From Soehngenia sp. (lineage in GTDB: Bacteria > Bacillota > Clostridia > Tissierellales > Tissierellaceae): DNA of 64,000 nucleotides. Where the stretch lies: positions 170,463-234,462 of the forward strand of contig JAGXFX010000019.1 in the NCBI GenBank assembly GCA_024637045.1, given 5' to 3'. This document shows, piece by piece, positions 1 through 9,766 of this stretch. The stretch's first letter is position 1. Each line of letters begins with the position of its first letter. The notes under the pieces were generated by a model that saw only the letters and a list, made by a program, of their open reading frames with translations, had not been told where the DNA came from and ran no database searches. Both the position numbers and the translations under genes were made by a program.

Positions 1-964
1 GAAGCTTTTCCAGTGCATCTCTTACAGTGTTAAAATCTTCTCCTTCAGCAGGATAAATCCCACAGTAAACCATTGGTATTACTTTTTTATAACCTGGTAA
101 AGGCTCTGGTGTAGGATTCTTTGGATCAGTTATGGTATCTCCAACTCTGGCTTCCTTTACGTTCTTTATGCTTGCAGTAAGGTAGCCTACCTCTCCGGCA
201 CTCAAACTGTCCATTGGTATGTGTTTTGATGTGTTTACTCCAACTTCAGTAACTTCAAAACTCTTCTCTGTTGCCATCATCTTTACAATCATTCCTGCCT
301 TGACCTGACCTTCAAAAACCCTTATGTAACAAGTAACTCCCTTGTAACTATCATAATATGAATCAAATATCAAAGCTTTCAAAGGTGCTTTTGGGTCCCC
401 TAAGGGCGCCGGTACTTTAGCCACTATAGCCTCAAGAACCTGTTCTACATTCAAACCATCTTTTGCTGATATCAAAGGAGCATCACGGCTCTCAATACCG
501 ATAATGTCCTCAATCTCATCAATTATTTCTTCAGGTCTTGCACTTGGCAAATCTATTTTGTTTATTACAGGCAGTATTTCAAGGTCCTGATCAATTGCAA
601 GGTACACATTCGCCAATGTTTGAGCTTCCACCCCCTGTGTTGCATCTACGACAAGAACGGCACCTTCACAAGCTGCAAGTGAACGAGAAACTTCGTAATT
701 AAAGTCTACATGCCCTGGAGTGTCTATAAGATTAAACACATACTCCTCACCATCTTTAGCTTTGTAAACAAGCCTCACAGCTTTAAGCTTGATGGTTATT
801 CCCCTTTCTCTTTCCAGATCCATTTTATCAAGTACCTGTTCCTGCATCTCTCTTGATGTCAACATTCCTGTCATTTCAATTAATCTGTCAGCAAGGGTTG
901 ACTTGCCATGGTCTATATGAGCTATTATAGAAAAATTTCTTATGTTTTCCTGTTTTACGCGCAT
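1..964 (-). CDS. lepA: Elongation factor 4 (LepA), C-terminal part cut off by window edge
   Basis: Ribosome-associated translational GTPase that helps stalled or mistranslocated ribosomes. The frame reads from an ATG at 964 ([20 protein letters not shown]) with no stop to the window edge, about 321 residues of a family usually near 600. Visible motifs are the P-loop AHIDHGKST near residue 15, the DTPGHVDF G3 motif and NKIDLPSA G4 motif, followed by the start of domain II. A ribosome site (AGGAGGAAAA on the minus strand) precedes the ATG. It lies 47 bp downstream of lepB on the same strand, the common lepB-lepA order. Identity is clear; only the C-terminal half is missing. Confidence 0.97.
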   Translation of the reverse strand, partial: MRVKQENIRNFSIIAHIDHGKSTLADRLIEMTGMLTSREMQEQVLDKMDLERERGITIKLKAVRLVYKAKDGEEYVFNLIDTPGHVDFNYEVSRSLAACEGAVLVVDATQGVEAQTLANVYLAIDQDLEILPVINKIDLPSARPEEIIDEIEDIIGIESRDAPLISAKDGLNVEQVLEAIVAKVPAPLGDPKAPLKALIFDSYYDSYKGVTCYIRVFEGQVKAGMIVKMMATEKSFEVTEVGVNTSKHIPMDSLSAGEVGYLTASIKNVKEARVGDTITDPKNPTPEPLPGYKKVIPMVYCGIYPAEGEDFNTVRDALEKL

Positions 965-1011
965 GCTTTTCCTCCTAGTGTCTGATTTCCATATAACCTC
1001 TATTGAATAGG

Positions 1012-1563
1012 TTACTCTATTCTACCGAATCTGTCATCAATCGGATAGTATCTGAATTCTGTAACTCCCTTGACTTTGTCAATAGCGATGGTGCCAAAGT
1101 ACCTGCTGTCCTTACTTGCTCCTTCAGCGCGATTATCTCCCAATACGAAGACATCTCCTTCCGGAACAATCCATATGTTTTCCTGATAAGTATGGGTATA
1201 CTCATCTCCTTCAAGATAGTTTTCATCAATGAGCTCCTCATTGACGTATACTTTTCCTTCCTTAATCTGAATCTTATCACCTGATACTCCAACTACTCTT
1301 TTAATATAATCTTTCCCAGGACTGTCTGGCGCTTCCAGGACTATTACATCTCCTCGTTCTGGTCCGTGAAAATACAATGGTACTTTTATGGCAAACAACC
1401 TGTCCCTTTCATGTAGTGTGGGATACATAGAATTTCCCAGTACATAAGTGGTATTAAAAACAAAGGTCTTTATTATTAATGCTATGACTATGGCAGCTAA
1501 TATGCTCTTTACCCATTCCATCGCTTCGCTTTTTTCTCTTTTTTTATCACTATTCTCGCTCAT
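1012..1563 (-). CDS. lepB: Signal peptidase I
   Basis: Membrane-bound serine protease that removes signal peptides from exported proteins (183 aa). There is one N-terminal membrane segment (about residues 18-38), the catalytic Ser region GNSMYPTL, the Lys region [12 protein letters not shown] and the C-terminal [16 protein letters not shown] box. An upstream in-frame ATG (1584) exists, but its first codons contain the AGGAGG ribosome site, so the start at 1563 (MSENSDKK) is preferred. It is transcribed toward lepA from a good promoter (1628-1655). Confidence 0.95.
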   Translation of the reverse strand: MSENSDKKREKSEAMEWVKSILAAIVIALIIKTFVFNTTYVLGNSMYPTLHERDRLFAIKVPLYFHGPERGDVIVLEAPDSPGKDYIKRVVGVSGDKIQIKEGKVYVNEELIDENYLEGDEYTHTYQENIWIVPEGDVFVLGDNRAEGASKDSRYFGTIAIDKVKGVTEFRYYPIDDRFGRIE

Positions 1564-1627
1564 TACTGCGCCTCCTAAATTCACTTACCATTTTTATCCT
1601 AAAAATTCTTGATTTATGTCCAAGAAT

Positions 1628-1655
1628 ATTATACCATTAATAAGCCTTAAATCAA
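1628..1655 (-). promoter_or_regulatory. Promoter of lepB-lepA
   Basis: On the minus strand there is a -35 TTGATT (1650-1655), a 16-bp spacer, and an extended -10 TGGTATAAT (TATAAT at 1628-1633). A 7-bp inverted repeat, ATTCTTG/CAAGAAT, at about 1605-1627 straddles the expected transcription start and could be an operator. Confidence 0.65.
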
Positions 1656-1730
1656 TGACAAGTATCATCCATTGTAATAATATATATTATACAGAAGTCA
1701 TAAATACCAGTACTTAGGGTGATTTATCTC

Positions 1731-1759
1731 TTGCAATTTGATTTATGACATGGTACAAT
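1731..1759 (+). promoter_or_regulatory. Promoter of rpsT
   Basis: TTGCAA (1731-1736), 17-bp spacer, TACAAT (1754-1759). It lies 30 bp before the GTG start of rpsT and diverges from the lepB promoter. Confidence 0.75.
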
Positions 1760-1789
1760 ATCTTTTGTTAGATTAGAGGAGGTGAAATC

Positions 1790-2053
1790 GTGGCAAATAT
1801 TAAATCAGCTGAAAAAAGAATTCTTGTAACCGCTAAAAAGACTGCCTTAAATAAGAGTAAGAAAACTGAGATTAAGACATATATTAAGAAATTTGAGAGT
1901 GCTGTAACCAAAGGAAATTTCGACGAGGCAAGAGCATTGTTGAAGGTCATTGATAAGAAGCTTAAGAGAGCAGCTCACAAAAATGTAGTTCATAAGAATG
2001 CTGCATCAAGAAAAGTTAGTCGTCTGACTAAAACACTTAACAAAGCAATGTAA
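1790..2053 (+). CDS. rpsT: 30S ribosomal protein S20
   Basis: Primary 16S rRNA-binding protein of the small subunit (87 aa, normal length). It starts at a GTG preceded by GAGGAGGTG. The sequence is Lys/Ala-rich and helical, beginning MANIKSAEKR and ending in the typical KTLNKAM, with the conserved HKNAASRKVSRL segment near residue 67. It is a single-gene unit with its own promoter and terminator, divergent from lepB and convergent with holA. The rpsT-holA-comEC-lepA neighbourhood is typical of Firmicutes. Confidence 0.97.
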   Translation: MANIKSAEKRILVTAKKTALNKSKKTEIKTYIKKFESAVTKGNFDEARALLKVIDKKLKRAAHKNVVHKNAASRKVSRLTKTLNKAM

Positions 2054-2056
2054 TTA

Positions 2057-2084
2057 AAACTTCGGCTAAACCGAAGTTTTTTTA
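2057..2084 (+). terminator. Intrinsic terminator of rpsT
   Basis: A 9-bp stem AAACTTCGG/CCGAAGTTT with loop CTAAA is followed by a T run, starting just after the rpsT stop. The reverse strand also has a short T run, so it may act both ways. Confidence 0.85.
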
Positions 2085-2093
2085 TTGCGAATA

Positions 2094-2128
2094 GGAAAGT
2101 TCTTCTTTTTCTTAACCAAGAACTTTCC
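2094..2128. repeat. 11-bp inverted repeat between rpsT and holA
   Basis: GGAAAGTTCTT and AAGAACTTTCC form a perfect 11-bp stem around a pyrimidine-rich loop. No T run follows on either strand, so it is not a standard terminator. A weaker GCATC/GATGC hairpin with a T tail sits at 2160-2180. Confidence 0.5.
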
Positions 2129-2204
2129 GTTTATGAATATCAAAACAAGCTACATTAATGCATCCTTAGATGCTTTTTTTATTTTTTGTTTTTAATCTTC
2201 TAAG

Positions 2205-3230
2205 TTACTTTCCCTTTGTCAATTTTATGATCAGTATTTCCATTTCCAACCTCTGATCTGATGATAAAGTCTTCAAGTTTTTGTCTGTCTGGAGAATGTC
2301 TTCCAATATTCCTCTTAATCTTTTCTGATTCATTTGATTCCCCTGAGCTGCTATTTTGCCGAATTCATACGGTTTTATTCTTAATTTCTCCTGTATTTCT
2401 CCTGAAGCGTAGCCTTTTTCCTTATATACAACATATCCCAACAGTAGTCTGAACTGTCTGCTTATCATATAAAGTATTCTTGGAATGGGTTCATTCATAA
2501 GATAGATATCGTTAAAAACTTCCATGGCTCTGTCGGAGTCATTACTTCCAACCGCTCCTAAAAAATCAAAAATATTTTTATCCAGAGGTTTAATCAAAAC
2601 ACTGTCAAGGGTATTACGGTCAATTGTTTTGCCTGAGGTATAATCGGACAATTTCTTAATCTCATTATCCAGATCATAGAGGGTCGTGCTGATATTACGG
2701 CTGGAATAGCTGCATTGCTGAATAAAATAATTCATGTCTGTATAGGACATATCCTTCTCTCTACCTGATAATCTCCCGCGCACCCAGTCTGTCAAATCCT
2801 TGCCTTTTAACTTATCAAATACAACGGCACTTCCAGTTTTATTAAGATGTCTGTATAGTTTTGTGTTTTTCTTTATCTTCACATTTCTGTCGTTTATCAA
2901 GAGCACTTGATGATCTCCAAGACTTTTGATATAGTTCAACAGATTATCCGAATCCGACTCCTTGTCAATCAAAGCTTCCGGGGTTCTCAATAGCGTAACC
3001 CTTCTTTGTGACATAAACGGCAATGTTTCGCAACTGGCCTTAAGGTCGTCGAGTCCAGATGTTTTTCCTTCAATGTTTGAGAGATTCAGTGTCTTCTGGT
3101 CAGTTGTAATAAAGACTTGAATTAGGTACTCAACTGCCATGTCTAAAATATAAGTTTCCTCACCAGTAAAAACATATACCGGATTTACATTTCCTTTGCT
3201 AATTGAACTTCTGAATTCATCGTAATTCAT
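2205..3230 (-). CDS. holA: DNA polymerase III delta subunit
   Basis: Clamp-loader subunit that opens the beta sliding clamp (341 aa, usual length). The N-terminal AAA+-like domain carries VYVFTGEETYILDMAV and the clamp-binding region near residues 60-80 (CETLPFMSQRRVTLLRTPE). The C-terminal collar domain contains the conserved FDFLGAVGSNDSDRAMEVF and RILYMISRQFRLLLGY segments. Its start lies 14 bp inside the end of comEC, so translation is probably coupled. Confidence 0.93.
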   Translation of the reverse strand: MNYDEFRSSISKGNVNPVYVFTGEETYILDMAVEYLIQVFITTDQKTLNLSNIEGKTSGLDDLKASCETLPFMSQRRVTLLRTPEALIDKESDSDNLLNYIKSLGDHQVLLINDRNVKIKKNTKLYRHLNKTGSAVVFDKLKGKDLTDWVRGRLSGREKDMSYTDMNYFIQQCSYSSRNISTTLYDLDNEIKKLSDYTSGKTIDRNTLDSVLIKPLDKNIFDFLGAVGSNDSDRAMEVFNDIYLMNEPIPRILYMISRQFRLLLGYVVYKEKGYASGEIQEKLRIKPYEFGKIAAQGNQMNQKRLRGILEDILQTDKNLKTLSSDQRLEMEILIIKLTKGK

Positions 3231-5616
3231 GTATGTGTTCCTCCAATTTTATATAATTGCTTGTTAATATATATGAAAGCATATAATATATCATAACCCA
3301 GCTCAATGAAAGTGAATGTTCATAAATTAACTCAGTGAGATTTTCCTGATACATAGGTCCTTCGTACGGTATTGCTATTATATCATCTTCTTCAAATAAC
3401 ACTCTTATCAATCCTGATTTATCGGTTCTGTAAATCTTTGATCCATTAATCTCCAAGGTTTCAAGCACTGAATTATGAGGATGTCCAAAAGAGTTGTTTC
3501 TTCCAACTGAGATAATACTAAATTGTGGAGATAATTTTGAAACGAAGTTATCCGATGAAGATGTTTTGCTTCCATGGTGAGCTACCTTCAAAACATCCAC
3601 ATCATACTCTGATACTCCAGTTAGCCTTTCTTCAACCTCAGCCTCAATATCTCCTGTAAAAAGTATGGTTTTACCAGCAGTGTTAAGCAAAAGTACCAAA
3701 GAGTTGTTGTTTTCATTTGTGAATGAATAAGTTGAATCTCCTGGCCATATACATTCAATCTTGCTTCCGTCACTAAAACCAATCTTGCTTCCTTGCATCA
3801 TCTGATATACGGGTAAACCTCTTTCAGTAATCTCAAGTAATAATTCATCGTCAGAGATTTCTCCATTTACATACAGGGCCTCTATTTCAATGCCATCCAA
3901 GATTGAAAATATTCCTTTGTAATGGTCTTCGTGATAATGACTTATAAAGATACCATCCAGATGTCTGATACCTAGCTTTTGAAGGTATGGTAGGGTTATT
4001 GATTTACCTGGATCATAGCTGCCAAAAATGGCTCCGCCTGTATCGATAAGATAATTATTTCCATCTACCTTTATCAGAGAAGCATCCCCTTGACCTACAT
4101 CTATAAAGTGAATTTCAGTACCTGTTTCACTAAACGCCTCCATAATTCCTGTCAAAGAAACTAAAAGCAAAAACACAAATACTGTTTTCCTAATTCTGTT
4201 TTTCACAAATATAATGTCTCTCCACCTTAAAACTATAAATATTATTAATATGTATATGACAATATTATATAATTCGGGTGATGCAACAGATAATGGCTCG
4301 ACAGGAATTTCCCCTAAAATACTTATAAGTAATCTCTGAATCCCAAGCAGCAAATCGAGTAACGGTGCTACTGAAGGAATAAGAATAACAATAAATCCCA
4401 ATACAAGATTGACAGTTGCCAAAGGAATGACCAAGAAATTTGAAAGTAATGCCAACACGGGTAATTGATTGAAGTAGTAGCTTTGCAAAGGAAGAATACC
4501 CAAGTTAACTCCAGCCACTGCGCTCAATGACTTTACCAAATTGCCTTTTGCGGGATATACCCTCTCCATAATCCAGGGTGTGATTGTAGCCAGAGATAAT
4601 GTGGCCCCATATGACAGCTGAAAGCCTAAGCTAAAAATCCAAAATGGATTTATCATAAGACTTGCAATAAATGATACAGCTAAAGTGTTGACCGGATCGT
4701 ATGGTCTATGTATTAATTTTGAGCCCATTAGCAAAGTTATCATTATGGAGGCTCGTAGAGCTGACTCAGGAAATCCTACCAGGTAACTGAACATCCATAT
4801 GAATAATATTGTTATTGGAATCGAAAAATTTCTTTTGAGTCCTGCCATGGACATGATAAAAAGCAGGAATCCAGATAAGATGCCAATATGCAACCCGGAA
4901 ATTGCCAAAATATGTGCAATACCCATATCCTTATATATTTCATACTCTTCTTTTTGGATGGAATCCTTTTCTCCTGTGATCAATGCCTTCATAAAACCTG
5001 CATTCTCTACTGACAATCCACTACTGTAAACCATATCTATTCTTTGTCTAAATGAATTTTGGAGTTTGTAGCCAAGAGCCTGGTTGCTTGGAATTATTTC
5101 TACTGAAGACTCTTCTGCCTTTAATAGATATTTGATATTTTTAGTCAACAGATATTGCCTATAATCAAACAACCTGGGATTTGTGTTAGGCATGGGCTCA
5201 ACCAGTTCTCCTCTTAAACCAACTGTCATACCTGGTATCAATGGATCAGTATTATAAAGGCTGGTTCTTACCTTTTCCTCGATCACTTTCCCATCAATGT
5301 TGTTAATTATAATATCATAGCTTCTGTAGTCTTCTCTCTCATATGATTTATCAATTATTCCAGTAATATTATTTTTTTGTGATGCATAATCTGATATATT
5401 TGAATCGAAATAAATGTTTGAGTAGAGTATGGAAACAAGAAATATAATCAAAAGGTGAATACGCTTGATTGTCTTGCCCTTTATTAAGGATATCATCCAG
5501 AATAATGCACTTATTGATGATAAAAATAGAACGCTCCATGATGAAATTTTAAAATAATAAGCTGTAAGAATTCCCACGGCAATTAAAAGTGCAGGAATTA
5601 AAGCAGGTCGCCTCAT
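3217..5616 (-). CDS. comEC: ComEC/Rec2 competence DNA channel protein
   Basis: Inner-membrane channel for single-stranded DNA uptake (799 aa). The N-terminal region has membrane segments and a DUF4131-like domain. The middle is the Competence domain, with the conserved HILAISGLHIGILSGF and GFPESALRASIM motifs (about residues 235-300). The C-terminal part is a metallo-beta-lactamase domain with HYHEDHYKG and VAHHGSKTSS metal-binding motifs. The start (MRRPALIP) follows GAGGAG. A short hydrophobic tail after the MBL domain is unusual. It overlaps holA by 14 bp. Confidence 0.94.
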   Translation of the reverse strand: MRRPALIPALLIAVGILTAYYFKISSWSVLFLSSISALFWMISLIKGKTIKRIHLLIIFLVSILYSNIYFDSNISDYASQKNNITGIIDKSYEREDYRSYDIIINNIDGKVIEEKVRTSLYNTDPLIPGMTVGLRGELVEPMPNTNPRLFDYRQYLLTKNIKYLLKAEESSVEIIPSNQALGYKLQNSFRQRIDMVYSSGLSVENAGFMKALITGEKDSIQKEEYEIYKDMGIAHILAISGLHIGILSGFLLFIMSMAGLKRNFSIPITILFIWMFSYLVGFPESALRASIMITLLMGSKLIHRPYDPVNTLAVSFIASLMINPFWIFSLGFQLSYGATLSLATITPWIMERVYPAKGNLVKSLSAVAGVNLGILPLQSYYFNQLPVLALLSNFLVIPLATVNLVLGFIVILIPSVAPLLDLLLGIQRLLISILGEIPVEPLSVASPELYNIVIYILIIFIVLRWRDIIFVKNRIRKTVFVFLLLVSLTGIMEAFSETGTEIHFIDVGQGDASLIKVDGNNYLIDTGGAIFGSYDPGKSITLPYLQKLGIRHLDGIFISHYHEDHYKGIFSILDGIEIEALYVNGEISDDELLLEITERGLPVYQMMQGSKIGFSDGSKIECIWPGDSTYSFTNENNNSLVLLLNTAGKTILFTGDIEAEVEERLTGVSEYDVDVLKVAHHGSKTSSSDNFVSKLSPQFSIISVGRNNSFGHPHNSVLETLEINGSKIYRTDKSGLIRVLFEEDDIIAIPYEGPMYQENLTELIYEHSLSLSWVMIYYMLSYILTSNYIKLEEHIHELR

Positions 5617-5739
5617 GTATTATCTCCTCAGTGCTTTATATTTATGATTTATTGGTATATAATTAAATTAATTATAACACAGAAATTGTTTATAGCTCTT
5701 TAAATATTCAAAATTACAAATTTTAAGGTGGTGCTTTAT

Positions 5740-6957
5740 ATGACAAGAAAACTTTACTGGGAGAATCCCTATTTACATGAGACGGAATCTTCCATAATAA
5801 AAAAGGAAAAGAAACAGGGCAAGACTTACATAATTCTTGACAAGACCATATTCTACCCTGATATGTCTGGTGGGCAACCTGGTGACATTGGCTCTATCAA
5901 TGATGAGATGGTTCTTGAAACTGTGGAAGAAGATGGTAACTTGGTCCATCTCCTAAAATCTGACATATACGGCTCAAAGGTTCGACTTTCGATCGACTCC
6001 GCCCACAGATTTGATATGATGCAGCAGCACAGTGGTCAGCATCTTCTTTCAGGTGTCCTTTATACACTTCTTGGTGGCGAAACCATAAGCTTTCATCTGG
6101 GCAAAGACTATTCTACAATAGATGTAACACTAACTGATATGTCAGATGAGGAAGCAGCAAATACAGAGGCTCTGTGCAATAAAATAATTCAGTCAAACTT
6201 CCAAATAAAATCCTATTTTGTGGACCAGGAAAAAATCAAGTTATTGCCAGTTAGAAAAGCACCTTCAGTTACAAACAATATCAGGATGGTTGAAATCGAT
6301 GGATTTGACTATTCTGCCTGTGGCGGAACCCATGTACATCACACGGGTGAACTTGGTCTTCTAAAAATAACCAAATGGGAACACTACAAGGGAAATCTCA
6401 GAATACAGTTTCTAACCGGTCAGAGAGCATTCCAGGATTATAATTCAAAATTCAAGTCTGTCAGATCAATAGCAGGCATGCTATCCTCCTCTGATGATGG
6501 TATTGAAATCAAAGTAGAGAAACTAATTGTGGAGAAGTCTGACTTGGAGAAAGAGTCACGAAGTCGCAAAGAAGAACTGATTAACCTGAGAAGTAAAAGT
6601 CTTGTGAATGACTCGGAAAAGTTCAAGGATTACAGTATAATAAAAAAATCGCATGATCAGTATGACTTCAAGGAACTCAGTCAATTGGGCAATCACATCT
6701 CGAATAATTACGAAAGAGTTATTCAGATTTATGGTATTTCAAACGAAGGTCTCGGACAATTTATAATAAGCAAATCCAAGGACATCAATATCGACCTTGG
6801 TGAAATTTATAAGCAATTGACAACCCAGTATAAACTTAAAGGCGGCGGAAATCCCAATACAGTACAAGGTTCTGTAACCAGTGGTCATCTTAGTGCCCTT
6901 CTCGACCGTTCAATGGACCTAATAGTCCATATGCTTGAAACAGAAATCATAGACTAG
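5740..6957 (+). CDS. Alanyl-tRNA editing protein, AlaX-L type with DHHA1 domain
   Basis: Free-standing relative of the alanyl-tRNA synthetase editing domain that hydrolyses Ser- or Gly-tRNA(Ala) (405 aa). It has SGGQPGDIG near residue 43, the zinc motif HSGQH (about 97-101), CGGTHVHHTGE near 200, then a coiled-coil stretch and a DHHA1-like tail with KGGGNPNTVQGS. An upstream GTG (5728) lies inside the ribosome site AAGGTGG, so the ATG at 5740 is chosen. It is a single plus-strand gene facing tRNA-Sec. Confidence 0.9.
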   Translation: MTRKLYWENPYLHETESSIIKKEKKQGKTYIILDKTIFYPDMSGGQPGDIGSINDEMVLETVEEDGNLVHLLKSDIYGSKVRLSIDSAHRFDMMQQHSGQHLLSGVLYTLLGGETISFHLGKDYSTIDVTLTDMSDEEAANTEALCNKIIQSNFQIKSYFVDQEKIKLLPVRKAPSVTNNIRMVEIDGFDYSACGGTHVHHTGELGLLKITKWEHYKGNLRIQFLTGQRAFQDYNSKFKSVRSIAGMLSSSDDGIEIKVEKLIVEKSDLEKESRSRKEELINLRSKSLVNDSEKFKDYSIIKKSHDQYDFKELSQLGNHISNNYERVIQIYGISNEGLGQFIISKSKDINIDLGEIYKQLTTQYKLKGGGNPNTVQGSVTSGHLSALLDRSMDLIVHMLETEIID

Positions 6958-6975
6958 ATAGTTTTTAAAATGCAA

Positions 6976-7002
6976 AAAAGCACCTTAATAAAAGGTGCTT
7001 TT
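6976..7002. terminator. Bidirectional terminator between AlaX and tRNA-Sec
   Basis: An 11-bp stem AAAAGCACCTT/AAGGTGCTTTT has A and T tracts on both sides, placed between two convergent transcripts. Confidence 0.85.
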
Positions 7003-7007
7003 CTTGA

Positions 7008-7104
7008 TGGCGGGAGTATGTGAGAATCGAACTCACCCAGGACGCTCTTAACGCCCCGCGCTGGTGTTGAAGACCAGAGAGCCCACCAGGACTCCTCTAC
7101 CCCC
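7008..7104 (-). tRNA. selC: tRNA-Sec (anticodon UCA)
   Basis: A 97-nt tRNA with encoded CCA, G discriminator, acceptor strand starting GGGGGTA, anticodon loop CTTCAAC (UCA), a long extra arm with a GC-rich stem, and T arm GTGAG-TTCGATT-CTCAC. Length and long variable arm are those of selenocysteine tRNA. It is the last element of the comEA-selDAB run. Confidence 0.95.
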
Positions 7105-7150
7105 ATGGCTACAAGAGCCATTATATAATAACTCTGTCGATAATACAATC

Positions 7151-7840
7151 TTAATTTTCTTTAAAAAAGTATCCTACACCCCACTTGGTCAGAACATATT
7201 CTGATGCCTTTGGATCTTTTTCAATTTTTTCTCTAATTCTTCGAATATGGACATCTACAGTTCTTAAATCACCATAGTATGCATACCCCCATACTTTCTC
7301 CAGTAATTCTTCCCTTGTAAAAACTTTACCTGGGTTTGAAGCTAATACATACAATAAGTCAAACTCCTTGCCTGTAAGAGAAATATTCTTATCGTTCCTT
7401 GTAACTTTACGGCCAACCGAATTAATCCTTAAATCCTTGATTTCAACCACATTGCTGTCATTGTCTGATACCTTGTGATTAATTCTCCTTAAAACTGCCT
7501 TTATCCTGGCCTTTAACTCCAATATGTTGAAAGGTTTAACCATATAATCGTCCGCACCATATTCCAATGCAAGAATTATTTTTATGTCCTCATTAACCGA
7601 AGTTATAAAAATAATAGGAACTGATGAAATTTTTCTTATATCCTGACATAGTGTAAGTCCATTTATGTCCGGCAACTCCGTTTCCATAAGAATCATATTG
7701 TAATCTTTCTTTGATATGTGGTCCAGGGTACTTGCTCCCTCTGAAAGTATGTCTATTCGATAGTCATCTTGCTCAAGGCTGTAGCGCAACCCTTTTACAA
7801 ATGTTCTATCATTATCTATTATTAGTATTCTACCGCTCAT
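7151..7840 (-). CDS. Atypical OmpR-family response regulator (Glu at phospho-acceptor site)
   Basis: Two-domain transcription regulator (229 aa): receiver at residues 4-118 and winged-helix DNA-binding domain at about 130-229, with RTVDVHIRRIREKIE and GVGYFF typical of OmpR/PhoP. The phospho-acceptor position is Glu53 (LMETELPD) rather than Asp, and the acidic pair is Asp9-Asn10 instead of Asp-Asp. Thr80 and Lys102 are kept. This suggests a receiver that is not phosphorylated in the usual way or is held in an active-like state. No histidine kinase is nearby. It sits 15 bp after selB and 46 bp before tRNA-Sec, so it is probably cotranscribed with them. Confidence 0.9.
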   Translation of the reverse strand: MSGRILIIDNDRTFVKGLRYSLEQDDYRIDILSEGASTLDHISKKDYNMILMETELPDINGLTLCQDIRKISSVPIIFITSVNEDIKIILALEYGADDYMVKPFNILELKARIKAVLRRINHKVSDNDSNVVEIKDLRINSVGRKVTRNDKNISLTGKEFDLLYVLASNPGKVFTREELLEKVWGYAYYGDLRTVDVHIRRIREKIEKDPKASEYVLTKWGVGYFFKEN

Positions 7841-7855
7841 ACCCTCACCTCAATG

Positions 7856-9766
7856 TCAATTTACCAGTAACCTCTTCTCGCCATCTCTTTTTGTAACTTT
7901 GATCTGATCGAAATACTCCAGCATTCCGATGGCATGCTTTCTGTTCGTATTTAGCAAATCCCTATACTCAGCGACAGTAATTCCTCCATTTTTTTCAATG
8001 AAGTTCACAAGTTCAATCTTCGCTTTATCCAAGTGCTCAGGCAAGAGAAACAAATCATCGTTCAATTTCAACAGTTCCTGTCTGCCCAACATATCCATTA
8101 TAATTTCCTCTATCTCTTCATTTTTACCCAAATCAGTCTTTAACAAATCCTCTTTCTTGGGAGGCATATACACTTCACTCTTAAAGATACCCAGTATATC
8201 ATCCTTTATCTTCAATTGTTCTATAGTATATTCCGGCTTAAAGTCTTGAAGTGATATGAGATTCTTATCTTGTTTGAAATGTCCTCTCTCAATCAAGTCA
8301 TCTATTATGCTTTCAGCAAGCTTTGGCTTAGCCTTTTGAAGAAATCTGCTTCTCATCTCTTCCTTTGAAGCACCAGTTCTTAATGGATACTTGCTATGAA
8401 ATACCTGCAACACTTTTCCCATTGATTCAACAAGATACTTCGAATGGTTTATGTGTATTGGATATATATCTTTGCTCAATTCGTAAACTGAAATCCTTTC
8501 TTGCTCCTTAAGACTTCTAATCTCTTGAATAATACTCTCCTCAAGCATCGAGGTATCCCGAGCCAGTTCCTTTACTGAAAGATACAATTTTGCCTTATCC
8601 AGAATGATATGTTCTACAATATCTCCAAAGTCTCCCTCGTCCTTGATTCTTAGTTCTTCTATATCTTCATCATCAAATCTCTTTCTCTTCGCTGGATTGG
8701 GTTCGAGAATTTCACCCCCACCTATGGTAAACATAGGTGAATAGAATCTTAGAATAAATCTATCTCCTCTCTTGGCAACTGTCTCTGACTCTAGTCTCAG
8801 CTGTGCATACGCTTCATCACCAGGCTCCAGAAGTTCCTTGTCCAGTAGTACAATTCGACATAAGATTTCTTCTGTCCCCAAATATAGTTTCAAGCGAGTA
8901 CGGTTATCAATCCCTCTGTCAAGGCTCTTTAACAACTTTACTTTAACATCTATCATCATTGTGTTTGTCATGGCATTCAATGGAGCTACTACATTTCCCC
9001 TATCTATTTCATCTTTCTTTACACCGGCAAGATTCATGGCCACCCTCTGACCACCAAAAGCTTCTTTTGCATCCTGGTCATGAACCTGGATTGATCTTAT
9101 CCTGGACTTGATTCCCGATGGATACAATTGCACATCATCACCAACAGAAAACTTTCCAGCCAATAGAGTTCCCGTAACAACCGTCCCGAATCCAGATATG
9201 GTAAAAACCCTGTCGATTGGCAGCCTTGGCATATCATTTACATTCCTGTCTTCTATCTCTCCAGACATATCCTGAATAACCTTGATGACATCGTCAATTC
9301 CAATCATTTTAGTTGATGATACCGGAATTATCTGACTACCTTCCAGAAATGTTCCTGCTACTGCTTCCTGGACCTCTTCCTTTACCAGTTCAATCCATTC
9401 TTCTTCGACCATATCAGCCTTGGTTATTACTACAAACCCTTTCTTGACACCAGCCATATCAAGTATGGCCAGATGTTCAGAAGTTTGTGGCATAATCCCT
9501 TCATCACCAGCAACTACAAGCATTACAATGTCTATTCCGACAACACCCGCCAGCATATTTCTTATGAACTTTTCATGACCAGGTACATCAATGATTCCAG
9601 CTCTCTGACCATTTGGAAGATCAAAATAGGTGAATCCAAGCTCGATGGATATTCCTCTATCTTTTTCCTCCTTCAGTCTGTCTGTTTCCCTTCCAGTTAG
9701 TGCTTTGATAAGAGTTGTCTTACCATGGTCAATGTGACCTGCCGTACCAATAATCAAATGTTTCAT
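7856..9766 (-). CDS. selB: Selenocysteine-specific elongation factor SelB
   Basis: GTPase that carries Sec-tRNA(Sec) to the ribosome at UGA codons marked by a SECIS hairpin (636 aa). GTPase motifs are GHIDHGKTT (about residues 10-18), DVPGHEKF and TKAD. EF-Tu-like domains II and III follow ([14 protein letters not shown] near 190), then C-terminal winged-helix repeats that bind SECIS RNA. The start ATG overlaps the selA stop (TGATG at 9764-9768), so the two are translationally coupled. Confidence 0.97.
   Translation of the reverse strand: MKHLIIGTAGHIDHGKTTLIKALTGRETDRLKEEKDRGISIELGFTYFDLPNGQRAGIIDVPGHEKFIRNMLAGVVGIDIVMLVVAGDEGIMPQTSEHLAILDMAGVKKGFVVITKADMVEEEWIELVKEEVQEAVAGTFLEGSQIIPVSSTKMIGIDDVIKVIQDMSGEIEDRNVNDMPRLPIDRVFTISGFGTVVTGTLLAGKFSVGDDVQLYPSGIKSRIRSIQVHDQDAKEAFGGQRVAMNLAGVKKDEIDRGNVVAPLNAMTNTMMIDVKVKLLKSLDRGIDNRTRLKLYLGTEEILCRIVLLDKELLEPGDEAYAQLRLESETVAKRGDRFILRFYSPMFTIGGGEILEPNPAKRKRFDDEDIEELRIKDEGDFGDIVEHIILDKAKLYLSVKELARDTSMLEESIIQEIRSLKEQERISVYELSKDIYPIHINHSKYLVESMGKVLQVFHSKYPLRTGASKEEMRSRFLQKAKPKLAESIIDDLIERGHFKQDKNLISLQDFKPEYTIEQLKIKDDILGIFKSEVYMPPKKEDLLKTDLGKNEEIEEIIMDMLGRQELLKLNDDLFLLPEHLDKAKIELVNFIEKNGGITVAEYRDLLNTNRKHAIGMLEYFDQIKVTKRDGEKRLLVN

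Noticed and set aside
6954..7148. 64-aa ORF across the tRNA-Sec locus
   Set aside because: It is a translation of tRNA-Sec itself, with no ribosome site.
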